A DNA stretch of 16,098 nucleotides from positions 1 to 16,098 of the forward strand of contig JAHFJU010000028.1 in the NCBI GenBank assembly GCA_023245725.1. The letters run 5' to 3'. Both the position numbers and the translations under genes were made by a program. This DNA is from Candidatus Peregrinibacteria bacterium. Lineage in GTDB: Bacteria; Patescibacteriota; Gracilibacteria; UBA1369; UM-FILTER-53-11. This document shows, one piece after another, positions 1 through 7,064 of this stretch (positions are counted from its first letter, which is position 1; each line of letters starts with the position of its first letter). The notes beneath the pieces were generated by a model. That model had not been told where the DNA came from, made no database searches, and saw nothing but the letters and a program-made list of their open reading frames with translations.

Positions 1-860
1 AGTGCATTAAATGGCTTTGTTCCATCTGGAACAGCAATATCAACTTTATTGCTAAAATTCCAACCGCTGTAATCAATATCAAAAACACTTGCTGTTCCAT
101 CGGCTGGCTGAACAGACAATGTACCTTTTATTCTGTGAGCAATATCGTCATCTCCTACAGAAACTGCACCGCTGAACTCTACATCTGCCAAACTGTCAGT
201 GATTGCCTTCTCTTCTTCAGGAGAAATTACATTTCCTTCTGAACTTGCAACTGCCAAAATCAATTCCTTTACCGCATCTTTATTAATTTCTACACGATAT
301 TTTGTCGCATCTGTTCCTTCAATCGCATCTGTTCCATCTTCGGTAACATTATTAAAGAATACCAATGTTTTTAATTTATCTTGAATATTTTGTTGTTGCT
401 TATTTATGTCATTAAAAGGAGTTTCACTAAGCGGAATTTCCCACCACTGAGAAGAAAGCTGCTGTAGCTGCGCCTTTACAGACTCATTTTGATCTCCGGG
501 CATAGAAAGACTATTCAACTTAACGTACAATTTTTTCTCAAGGCCACGAAACTGAACTTCAACCGCGCCCTTTTTTCCATCAACCGTCGCGTCTCCTTTC
601 AAAGTCATATCGAATGAAGGATTTTCTTTATCTGATGTATCTGCGAAACCAGTCAAATCCATATTAAAAACTAAAGAACTCATCGCTTGGCCTGCAGGGG
701 CAGACATGGTGCCTTTAATAAAGGTACGAGACATACCGCGTGTTTGTGTTGCAAACTTTTTAACACCATCGGTTACTGCTACTTGAGGATCTTTTTTAAA
801 TAAAGAACAACCTGAGAAAAGGAATAATGAGAGAGTTAAGAGTGCCAGAAATTTACGCAT
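1..860 (-). CDS. Lipoprotein of unknown function (3' end outside window)
   Basis: This minus-strand frame is open from the ATG at 858-860 to the left edge, giving at least 286 codons; its stop lies outside the window. The N-terminus is a bacterial lipoprotein signal: MRK, a hydrophobic stretch, then the lipobox FSGC with Cys18 as the predicted lipidated residue. The mature part is rich in Lys, Asp and Thr, has no membrane segment, and alternates hydrophobic and polar residues as in a beta-rich domain. It contains QWWEIPL near residues 135-141 and DGTDAIEGTDATKYRVEI further on. The general look recalls LppX/LolA-like lipoproteins that bind lipids or other hydrophobic molecules, but I recognise no diagnostic motif, so this is only a suggestion. 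No Shine-Dalgarno precedes the ATG; an AT-rich TATATA hexamer (866-871) lies 5 bases upstream. It is divergent from the CAP-domain gene. Confidence 0.8.
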   Translation of the reverse strand, partial: MRKFLALLTLSLFLFSGCSLFKKDPQVAVTDGVKKFATQTRGMSRTFIKGTMSAPAGQAMSSLVFNMDLTGFADTSDKENPSFDMTLKGDATVDGKKGAVEVQFRGLEKKLYVKLNSLSMPGDQNESVKAQLQQLSSQWWEIPLSETPFNDINKQQQNIQDKLKTLVFFNNVTEDGTDAIEGTDATKYRVEINKDAVKELILAVASSEGNVISPEEEKAITDSLADVEFSGAVSVGDDDIAHRIKGTLSVQPADGTASVFDIDYSGWNFSNKVDIAVPDGTKPFNA

Positions 861-1097
861 ACTTTTATATAGATAGATAAAATATTGGTGTGCGCCAACT
901 ATACGCTCCTCTTATTTTACAGACAATTAAATCGAACTAAGCACGTAAAACTCTCCAAATTATATTTTTATGTTAACCGCTAGCTAAATAAAAGACAAAC
1001 CACGCCACCGCACCGAATCCTGTCAATAAATATTTGTCATAAATTATGTAACGAACTGTCAACAATACCTGTCTTACTCTATAGAATAAAACTCACT
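861..1097. other. Divergent intergenic region
   Basis: This 237-base AT-rich gap lies between the start codons of the leftward lipoprotein gene and the rightward CAP-domain gene, so it should carry both promoters. I see no credible ORF, tRNA or terminator. The heptamer CTGTCAA occurs twice (1020-1026 and 1056-1062), with a related TTGTCAT at 1034-1040 between them. These could be operator half-sites or chance in AT-rich DNA. Confidence 0.6.
1080..1087 (+). promoter_or_regulatory. Possible -10 box of CAP gene
   Basis: The octamer TATAGAAT ends 10 bases before the ATG at 1098, so transcription would begin only a few bases upstream of the start codon. No strong -35 hexamer sits at the expected distance (only a CTGTCAA-like sequence around 1056-1062). 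AT-rich background makes this a weak call. Confidence 0.3.
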
Positions 1098-3404
1098 ATG
1101 ATTATTTCATTTTTCAAACGATTTCTTCTTGCTCTAGCATTGCTAATTGCAACTTCACTCTCATATGTTCACGCTGATTTTCAAAGTACTTTTTCACATA
1201 TAGTTTCAATAATGGGCAGCGAGTATAAAGCTGATTCTCTAGCCACAAAAAAAGGATTCACCAAAGCAGTGAAGGCATTAAAAAAAGAACACAAAAACTT
1301 CAAATCGTTTGCTCTATTCTCACGAGCACCAGTAGATTTCAACCTAGCAATTACAAAGCTATGCTCAACACAATCATGGGCAGTCAGCGCTAAGAAATAT
1401 GAGAACTGCCGCGCTTTTGCTGAACAGAACGGATTTCTTACCTCTCCGCTTGAAACGAACCCATCAAACTCTCGGGCACTTAAACTTTCGAACATTCAAC
1501 TAGCTACACTCATTGCAAGATCAACAGATTTTACAGTTACAAATTCAGGAAAAATTTCTTCAGCAATTCACCCAACAAATGAGTCTGCATTAAATAACTT
1601 ACCTGCACGTGTACTGCCTACAAATAGCGTAAATGGCGCATTAGACGGCTCTTTTGATATTCATTTTTTCAGCACAGTTCAGCTAGATGATCCTCTACCA
1701 AAAAAAATCTACGTTGGAGAAGTTTATTTTTTAAATGGAACCGTTCGCAGCGGAAAAACAGACTCGGTTTTTGCATTTACTTGTTTAACTTCTAGTGGTT
1801 GCGGAACGACTCGTAATTTTGCAATCGATACACAAGGAGACCGATTCAGTATTCCAATTTATTTCGACACAGTTGGAACATACAATCTCGGAATAATTCC
1901 AGGGCATTCAGGAGAAAGTCGCTTGGCAGAAATAAACGTTGTAGGCGACGAGCCTTCAACGTTTTCAAGCACACAAGCGCCACAAGCGACATCAACATCG
2001 GTTAAGTACAGCAAAGGTTCAACTACTTTTAGCTGGGCACCAAATGGTTTTGCTCATTCGCCACAAGATTCAACTCCACATTTTTCACGACTTGTTGTAT
2101 TTCAAAACGACAAACGTGTGGATTTTTTGTTCAGGCAACAAATTTCAAATTTCAATCCCGACTCAGTTTACTTTAAAAACTTTATCCCCGGTTCGGCGAG
2201 CTGGATGATAATGCAAGACGGTACTCGAAGCGCAATTCAAAATATCAATCTCGTAACTCGTCATTTTTACAAACAAGAACCTACAGCGATTTCGATAGAT
2301 AGTTTAACAGATTATATTAGTTCTCCTCTTGGCTCGACAATTCGCTTTACTGGAACAGCAAAAACTACGATAGCAAAAACAGTGGCTGTTACTTTGCCGA
2401 ATGGGACTGTAAAAGAATTTGTGCAATCAGAAAAGGATTTTGCCGCAGGATCTCGGCTCTCTATATCTGTTCCTGTAAATGAAACCGGCACATATATTTT
2501 TGAAGTGAATGACACTCTTGGTTCAGCAGCTATAAATGCTCCAATCTATGTAGGGAACGGCATTCCTCTACTCCCAGATTTTTTCGCTCTCAATGAACAG
2601 AGATTATCAACTGCTCCTCTTGGAACAATAGCCGATGTACGCGCGAATATGCTTTCTTTAATAAATAGAGACCGCGTTTCAAACGGACTTTCTCCTGTAA
2701 TACTCGACACTCCTCTAAATAATCTCGCACAAAGTCACTCTCAAAGCATGGTTGACCAAAACTTCTTTGGGCACGTTAATCCACAGGGAAAAAGCCCCGA
2801 TGACCGTCGCCGTGCAGCTGGCATTCAAACTCCTATTCGTGAAAATCTTGGAAAATCAACATCGCTCGAACATGTTGAACAAGGGCTTATGAGAAGCCCT
2901 ATTCATAGAGAAGCACTTCTTGATCCTAGAATGAAAAAAGTTGGTATTGGTGTAGTCAAAACTTCTGACGGATATTTTCTCGTAACACAAAATTTCTCGG
3001 GCGACCAACTTACACAAGCAGGTCTTGCAGATATAAAAAAGGCTCTTTTAGATCAATCACAAGTAATTAGAGGAACAAAAGGACTTCCACTTTTTAGAGA
3101 AGATACGTCTGGAACGGCAGCCGCAAATTTATGGGCTGCAGCAATGGCTTCTAATAATTTCTTTAGTTTATCGGCTCCCTCTCAATGTTCTAATTGCCCT
3201 GGAGATACAATTACTGGGACAGTACGATCGCAGGGAATTCGTCAGGCTTTTGAGGTATACATTGTTCGCACTGCAAACCAGTCTGTACTAATAGATGAAC
3301 TTGTTGGACAAAACGGAATGTTAGATTCTCAAAACAGCAGAATTAGTATTGGCCTAGCCAACGGAAACTTCGGAGAAATATATATGGTGGTACTGTACTT
3401 TTAA
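1098..3404 (+). CDS. Secreted CAP (SCP/PR-1) domain protein with a second degenerate CAP-like domain
   Basis: A Sec signal peptide (residues 1-26, KR then a hydrophobic core, likely cut after VHA) marks it as exported. Residues 27-190 are unassigned. Two Ig-like beta segments follow (about 205-300 and 415-500; the second ends in the typical GTYIFEVND). A clear CAP domain spans about 515-640: NLAQSHSQSM with His547, NFFGHVNPQG, ENLG with Glu582, and SPIHREALLDP with His603, closed by VGIGV and VTQNF. The His/Glu set typical of CAP cavities is present. The last ~110 residues align with this domain but lack the histidines. CAP proteins are widespread secreted proteins with varied roles (binding or peptidase-like); its substrate cannot be told. 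The start is the first ATG of the frame and fits the signal peptide. At 768 residues it is far longer than a bare CAP domain. Confidence 0.9.
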   Translation: MIISFFKRFLLALALLIATSLSYVHADFQSTFSHIVSIMGSEYKADSLATKKGFTKAVKALKKEHKNFKSFALFSRAPVDFNLAITKLCSTQSWAVSAKKYENCRAFAEQNGFLTSPLETNPSNSRALKLSNIQLATLIARSTDFTVTNSGKISSAIHPTNESALNNLPARVLPTNSVNGALDGSFDIHFFSTVQLDDPLPKKIYVGEVYFLNGTVRSGKTDSVFAFTCLTSSGCGTTRNFAIDTQGDRFSIPIYFDTVGTYNLGIIPGHSGESRLAEINVVGDEPSTFSSTQAPQATSTSVKYSKGSTTFSWAPNGFAHSPQDSTPHFSRLVVFQNDKRVDFLFRQQISNFNPDSVYFKNFIPGSASWMIMQDGTRSAIQNINLVTRHFYKQEPTAISIDSLTDYISSPLGSTIRFTGTAKTTIAKTVAVTLPNGTVKEFVQSEKDFAAGSRLSISVPVNETGTYIFEVNDTLGSAAINAPIYVGNGIPLLPDFFALNEQRLSTAPLGTIADVRANMLSLINRDRVSNGLSPVILDTPLNNLAQSHSQSMVDQNFFGHVNPQGKSPDDRRRAAGIQTPIRENLGKSTSLEHVEQGLMRSPIHREALLDPRMKKVGIGVVKTSDGYFLVTQNFSGDQLTQAGLADIKKALLDQSQVIRGTKGLPLFREDTSGTAAANLWAAAMASNNFFSLSAPSQCSNCPGDTITGTVRSQGIRQAFEVYIVRTANQSVLIDELVGQNGMLDSQNSRISIGLANGNFGEIYMVVLYF
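3060..3401 (+). repeat. Degenerate second CAP-like domain (within the CAP protein)
   Basis: Residues about 655-768 repeat the CAP domain in diverged form. MASNNFFSLSAP (683-694) aligns without gaps to MVDQNFFGHVNP (551-562), and MLDSQNSRISIG near the C-terminus aligns to LLDPRMKKVGIG, both followed by a final hydrophobic strand ending in Phe. In this copy His547 is replaced by Trp679, His559 by Leu691 and His603 by Gly, so any metal or catalytic function should be lost. Two cysteines, CSNC (697-700), are specific to this copy. Confidence 0.6.
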
Positions 3405-3431
3405 GGATTTATATAGTTAAATACCCTTCGC

Positions 3432-5048
3432 ATGCCACCTCAGTTTCAACGCACAAAAATTAGAATTAAACCTAAAAAACAACCATTTCACCTCACAGTA
3501 GAAATGAAAAGGGCAATAGCAGGATTTACAGCTTTTTTGCTTATTGTAGGATTCATATACATTGCCGGAATGAAATTAGTTGAAAGCCTTGGCGGCACTC
3601 GCCTGTTTACATTTTTTACAAGCACGATTGGTAAAGAACTTATTTCTGATGATCAAGGACACACTAATATTTTGTTATTGGGTGTTGGCGGGCTTGGCCA
3701 TGATGGTGAAAATCTTACCGATTCGATAATTATCGCAAGCCTTGATAACAAAAATAAGACAGTATCAATGCTGTCTATTCCGCGGGATTATTATATTAAA
3801 TCAAGCCTTGGTGAATCACGAATAAACAATCTATATGAACTTGGAAAAAACAAATGGGACGCAGACTTAGGGCTTGATTTTGTTCGATCTACAATTGAAA
3901 AAACGTTTGATATTCCGCTTCATTATGTAGTAAAAGTCGATTTCTCGGCATTTAAAGATGTCGTCGACAGCGTAGGGGGAATCGATGTTATGGTTGCAGA
4001 AACAATTCAAGATCCTTTTTATCCTAAAGATGAGACCGACGGATACGAACCTTATTATATTACTGCCGGCCAACATCACCTCGATGGAGCTGAAGCGCTA
4101 AAATATGTAAGATCACGAAAAACAAGTTCAGACTTTGACCGTTCAAAACGCCAACAACAGGTTCTTGTTGCACTAAAAGACAAAGCTGAAAAGCAAAATA
4201 AGTTAAGCAAAGCGAGTTTTATAAAAAATCTTTATTACTCACTTAGCGACCATATTGAAACGACCCTCGGCATACGCGAAATGATTTCGCTAGCTTCATT
4301 TGCCAGCGGTTGGGATTCAAGCACTCTTAACATTTCTACGATAAACGATGACCCTAATTCTAAAGGTGGATTTTTGTACACTCCAGACAGGACACTTTTT
4401 GGCGGAGCATTCATTTTGATGCCTGCCGATATGAATCAGTTAAAGAAATACATGCACAGTATGTTATATGACGATATTTCTATTAATAGAATTCCAGTTT
4501 CGATTTTAAATGGAACTAAAATCCCTGGAATGGCGGCAGTTGCAAAAATGGGGCTCGGCCGATACGGAGTAAAAGTTGATAGATTTGGAAACGGACGCGA
4601 TCAGAAAATTAATGATACAACATGGTTTGTTAATCCAAGCTGGACATATTCTCAAAGCCAAGCGGCGGTCTCGAAAAACGCTCAGGCTTCACTAGTTACA
4701 TTTGACGCAACAGGGGCAGTTACATCGGTACAAGACGATCATTTAAAAGCACTTATAGATCTTGTTACTCTAATTATCCCAGCGCCTGTTAAACAAGCAC
4801 CTGATGAATATAAAGACGACCCGCGTTTCTATAATAGCGCTCTAATTTTAGAGGTTGGAGCAAATGGAGAATCAAAGGTAAACAAACTTGAACTAACATA
4901 CGATTTAATAGCTACACCAGAATCAACCGCAGATACATCGACAACAACCGCCATTTCGTCAACCAATTCATTGTCTTCAAATTCAGCATCTTCAGTTATA
5001 CCGCTACCTTCTGACTCATCTAACCTACCTTTGATCGATGTTAAGTGA
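3432..5048 (+). CDS. LytR-CpsA-Psr (LCP) family protein with LytR_C domain
   Basis: LCP enzymes transfer undecaprenyl-linked glycopolymers onto peptidoglycan or related acceptors outside the membrane. The protein has a basic cytoplasmic N-terminus, one membrane segment (about 28-48) and an LCP domain (about 75-250). Conserved features are ILLLGVGG (80-87), LTDS with Asp97, SIPRD with Arg118 and Asp119, and YVRSRKTSSDFDRSKRQQQ (225-243), which carries the phosphate-binding arginines and acidic residues of the family. A LytR_C-type domain begins near 355 (VSILNGT). The last ~40 residues are a low-complexity Ser/Thr-rich tail. The gene starts 27 bases after the CAP gene and overlaps the next gene by 11 bases, consistent with one envelope operon. 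No Shine-Dalgarno is seen; an AT-rich TATAGT (3412-3417) could be a -10 element. Exact acceptor and polymer are unknown. Confidence 0.93.
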   Translation: MPPQFQRTKIRIKPKKQPFHLTVEMKRAIAGFTAFLLIVGFIYIAGMKLVESLGGTRLFTFFTSTIGKELISDDQGHTNILLLGVGGLGHDGENLTDSIIIASLDNKNKTVSMLSIPRDYYIKSSLGESRINNLYELGKNKWDADLGLDFVRSTIEKTFDIPLHYVVKVDFSAFKDVVDSVGGIDVMVAETIQDPFYPKDETDGYEPYYITAGQHHLDGAEALKYVRSRKTSSDFDRSKRQQQVLVALKDKAEKQNKLSKASFIKNLYYSLSDHIETTLGIREMISLASFASGWDSSTLNISTINDDPNSKGGFLYTPDRTLFGGAFILMPADMNQLKKYMHSMLYDDISINRIPVSILNGTKIPGMAAVAKMGLGRYGVKVDRFGNGRDQKINDTTWFVNPSWTYSQSQAAVSKNAQASLVTFDATGAVTSVQDDHLKALIDLVTLIIPAPVKQAPDEYKDDPRFYNSALILEVGANGESKVNKLELTYDLIATPESTADTSTTTAISSTNSLSSNSASSVIPLPSDSSNLPLIDVK

Positions 5049-5937
5049 ACTTGTTTATCTTTTGTTTTTCGAGAGCGCATCACCTGATTATAGCGCGCTA
5101 TTTAATGTTCTTCCCGAAAATTTTGTGGTTCAGCAAATGCCTCAACTTTCACTAATAAATACCAACGCACCCGTTAAAACTTCACAAAGCCTAGGGCCTG
5201 TTGTAGACGCGGCATCGGTCTTTGCAATTGATTTACAAACTTCGACTCCCCTTTTTACAAAAAATATTTTTTCAAAACGATCGATTGCTTCAATTACAAA
5301 ACTTGTTACTGCAATGGTAATTCTCGATAACCACACAAATCTCGACGAGGTTGTGACTGTCTCGGCAAATGCTTCAAATCAAGAAGGATCTAAAATGTGG
5401 CTTAGGAATGGCGAAAAAATGACTATCAAATCGTTACTTACAGGAATGATGGTGGCATCGGCAAACGACGCAGCCGTCGCACTAGCCGAGTTCGACTCGA
5501 CTTCAGAAGAAGCATTTGCAGAAAAAATGAATGCAAAAGCTCAAAGTCTCGGGCTAAAACAATCTCACTTTACCAATGCAAAAGGTTTCGACGAACCTGC
5601 TCATTTTTCAACCGCATTCGACACAATGTTATTCAGCAGAGCGGCAACAACTTATCCATTCATTCGAGAATTGGCACTTAAAAAAACCGCCGAAGTTAAA
5701 TCTGAATCAGGAGATGTCACACATAAACTGGAATCTACAGACCTGCTACTCGACAATCCATACTTCAAAATTTTAGGATTAAAAACAGGAACTACTCCTC
5801 TTGCAGGAGAATCAGTAGTCTCACTCGCACAACTTTCAAACGGACGAGAAGTGCTTGTTGTAATTCTTGGCAGCCCTGACCGCTTTAAAGAAACGAAAAT
5901 CATGCTAGAGTGGATCGAAAGAAATTATAAATTCTAA
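5038..5937 (+). CDS. D-alanyl-D-alanine carboxypeptidase, S11 family (PBP5-like)
   Basis: S11 peptidases remove the terminal D-Ala from peptidoglycan stem peptides outside the membrane. All three active-site motifs are present: S85-ITK88 (SxxK, acyl-ester serine and lysine), S141-AN143 (SxN) and K249-TG251 (KTG), with the usual spacing. The catalytic domain starts near residue 57 (SVFAIDLQT). The protein is 299 residues and ends soon after the catalytic domain (WIERNYKF), without the extra C-terminal domain and amphipathic anchor of classical DacA. The start is fixed by an in-frame TGA at 5032-5034 just before the ATG; this ATG lies inside the last codons of the LCP gene, so translation is probably coupled. 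Oddly, the N-terminus has only a short uncharged hydrophobic patch (LVYLLFF) and not a normal signal peptide, so how it is exported is unclear. Confidence 0.92.
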   Translation: MLSELVYLLFFESASPDYSALFNVLPENFVVQQMPQLSLINTNAPVKTSQSLGPVVDAASVFAIDLQTSTPLFTKNIFSKRSIASITKLVTAMVILDNHTNLDEVVTVSANASNQEGSKMWLRNGEKMTIKSLLTGMMVASANDAAVALAEFDSTSEEAFAEKMNAKAQSLGLKQSHFTNAKGFDEPAHFSTAFDTMLFSRAATTYPFIRELALKKTAEVKSESGDVTHKLESTDLLLDNPYFKILGLKTGTTPLAGESVVSLAQLSNGREVLVVILGSPDRFKETKIMLEWIERNYKF

Positions 5938-5954
5938 AGCTTCGTACTTCATTA

Positions 5955-5960
5955 CATAAT
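5955..5960 (+). promoter_or_regulatory. Possible -10 box of mraY
   Basis: CATAAT ends 6 bases before the mraY ATG in the 29-base gap after the carboxypeptidase gene. If used, the mRNA would start at or next to the ATG. There is no convincing -35 and no Shine-Dalgarno; read-through from upstream is equally possible. Confidence 0.25.
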
Positions 5961-5966
5961 TACACG

Positions 5967-7064
5967 ATGTTTCTACTAAGTCTCGACACACCAACAATGC
6001 TTCGTCATTTTACTTTGATTTTTGGTGCCACATCAATCGCTTTCGCTCTTGTAAGCCTTATAACAAAGCCATTTTACAAATTACTAATTAAGTTAGGCAT
6101 GCGCAAACAGCTTCGAGATGAAGCAGCCGACGGAGGAAGTGCAACCATTTTCAATCAGTTACATAAAAACAAACGAGGTACACCTACAATGGGTGGAGTT
6201 CTTATTTGGGGAACAGTTGCCGTTGTAGTTCTCCTCTCACCTATTATGCAGTGGCTTAATTTAACGCATTTTAACCTTTTCAATCGTAACGAAACGTATC
6301 TTCCGGTATTTACACTTATTGCAACTGGCGCACTTGGATTGATTGATGACTATTTAAATATTCGTGCTTGGAAAATCGAACAAACAACCGGAGTGAAAGT
6401 GCACAAAGGCCTTAAAGTTCGCCCAAAATTTTTCTGGCTCACGTTTTTTGCTTTAATGGGAGGCATTTGGTTCTATTATAAATTAGGATTCGATCAGGTA
6501 AATGTCCCAGGGCTCGGAGATGTTCACCTTGGTCCATGGTATATAGCATTGTTTACTTTTATAGTAGTGGCTGGAGCAAATGCTGTAAATATCACCGACG
6601 GATTAGACGGGCTTGCAGGAGGGCTTGTAGTTATTACGTTTACCGCTCTGGCGATTATCGCATATATGGAAGGGCTGATTCTTCTTTCGGCATTCTGTGG
6701 CTTAATTATTGGCACAACTATTGCATTTCTTTGGTTTAACATTCCTCCCGCACTTTTTTATATGGGAGATACAGGAGCACTCGCGCTTGGCGCAACTATG
6801 GGCGTTATTTCAATGATGACAAACTCTGTTGCCGTTCTGCCACTTTTGGCATTTATCTTTGTTATTGAGGCAGCAAGTTCAGGAATTCAACTACTTTCAA
6901 AACGCTACCGTGGAAAAAAGATATTTTTAATTGCACCGTTACATCATCACTTTGAAGCAAAAGGCTGGCCAGAAGCAAAGGTAGTTATGCGCTTTTGGAT
7001 TATTGGGGGATTCTTCGCGAGCCTTGGTTTGCTTATCGCTTTTTTGGAGCTATTGGGCTCGTAA
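5967..7064 (+). CDS. mraY: Phospho-N-acetylmuramoyl-pentapeptide-transferase
   Basis: MraY transfers phospho-MurNAc-pentapeptide from its UDP carrier to undecaprenyl phosphate at the inner membrane face, giving lipid I, the first membrane step of peptidoglycan synthesis. The 365-residue length and multi-pass hydrophobic profile fit the family (about 360). Signature motifs are intact: GTPTMGG (71-77), the acidic pair in IDDY (Asp127, Asp128), NITDGLDGLAGG (208-219), the third acidic residue in FYMGD (Asp268) and the histidine motif HHHFE (326-330). The N-terminal loop has FNQLHKNKRGTPT in place of the common HxxKxGTPT. It follows the carboxypeptidase gene by 29 bases. It is not next to murF, murD or ftsW as in most dcw clusters. 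Its last 32 bases overlap the convergent FecR-type gene. A second ATG lies at 5997, but the first gives the usual short periplasmic N-terminus. Confidence 0.97.
   Translation: MFLLSLDTPTMLRHFTLIFGATSIAFALVSLITKPFYKLLIKLGMRKQLRDEAADGGSATIFNQLHKNKRGTPTMGGVLIWGTVAVVVLLSPIMQWLNLTHFNLFNRNETYLPVFTLIATGALGLIDDYLNIRAWKIEQTTGVKVHKGLKVRPKFFWLTFFALMGGIWFYYKLGFDQVNVPGLGDVHLGPWYIALFTFIVVAGANAVNITDGLDGLAGGLVVITFTALAIIAYMEGLILLSAFCGLIIGTTIAFLWFNIPPALFYMGDTGALALGATMGVISMMTNSVAVLPLLAFIFVIEAASSGIQLLSKRYRGKKIFLIAPLHHHFEAKGWPEAKVVMRFWIIGGFFASLGLLIAFLELLGS

Noticed and set aside
199..384. Plus-strand 61-residue ORF near the left edge
   Set aside because: Antisense to the lipoprotein reading frame, which has a clear signal and lipobox; no domain or start signal supports it.
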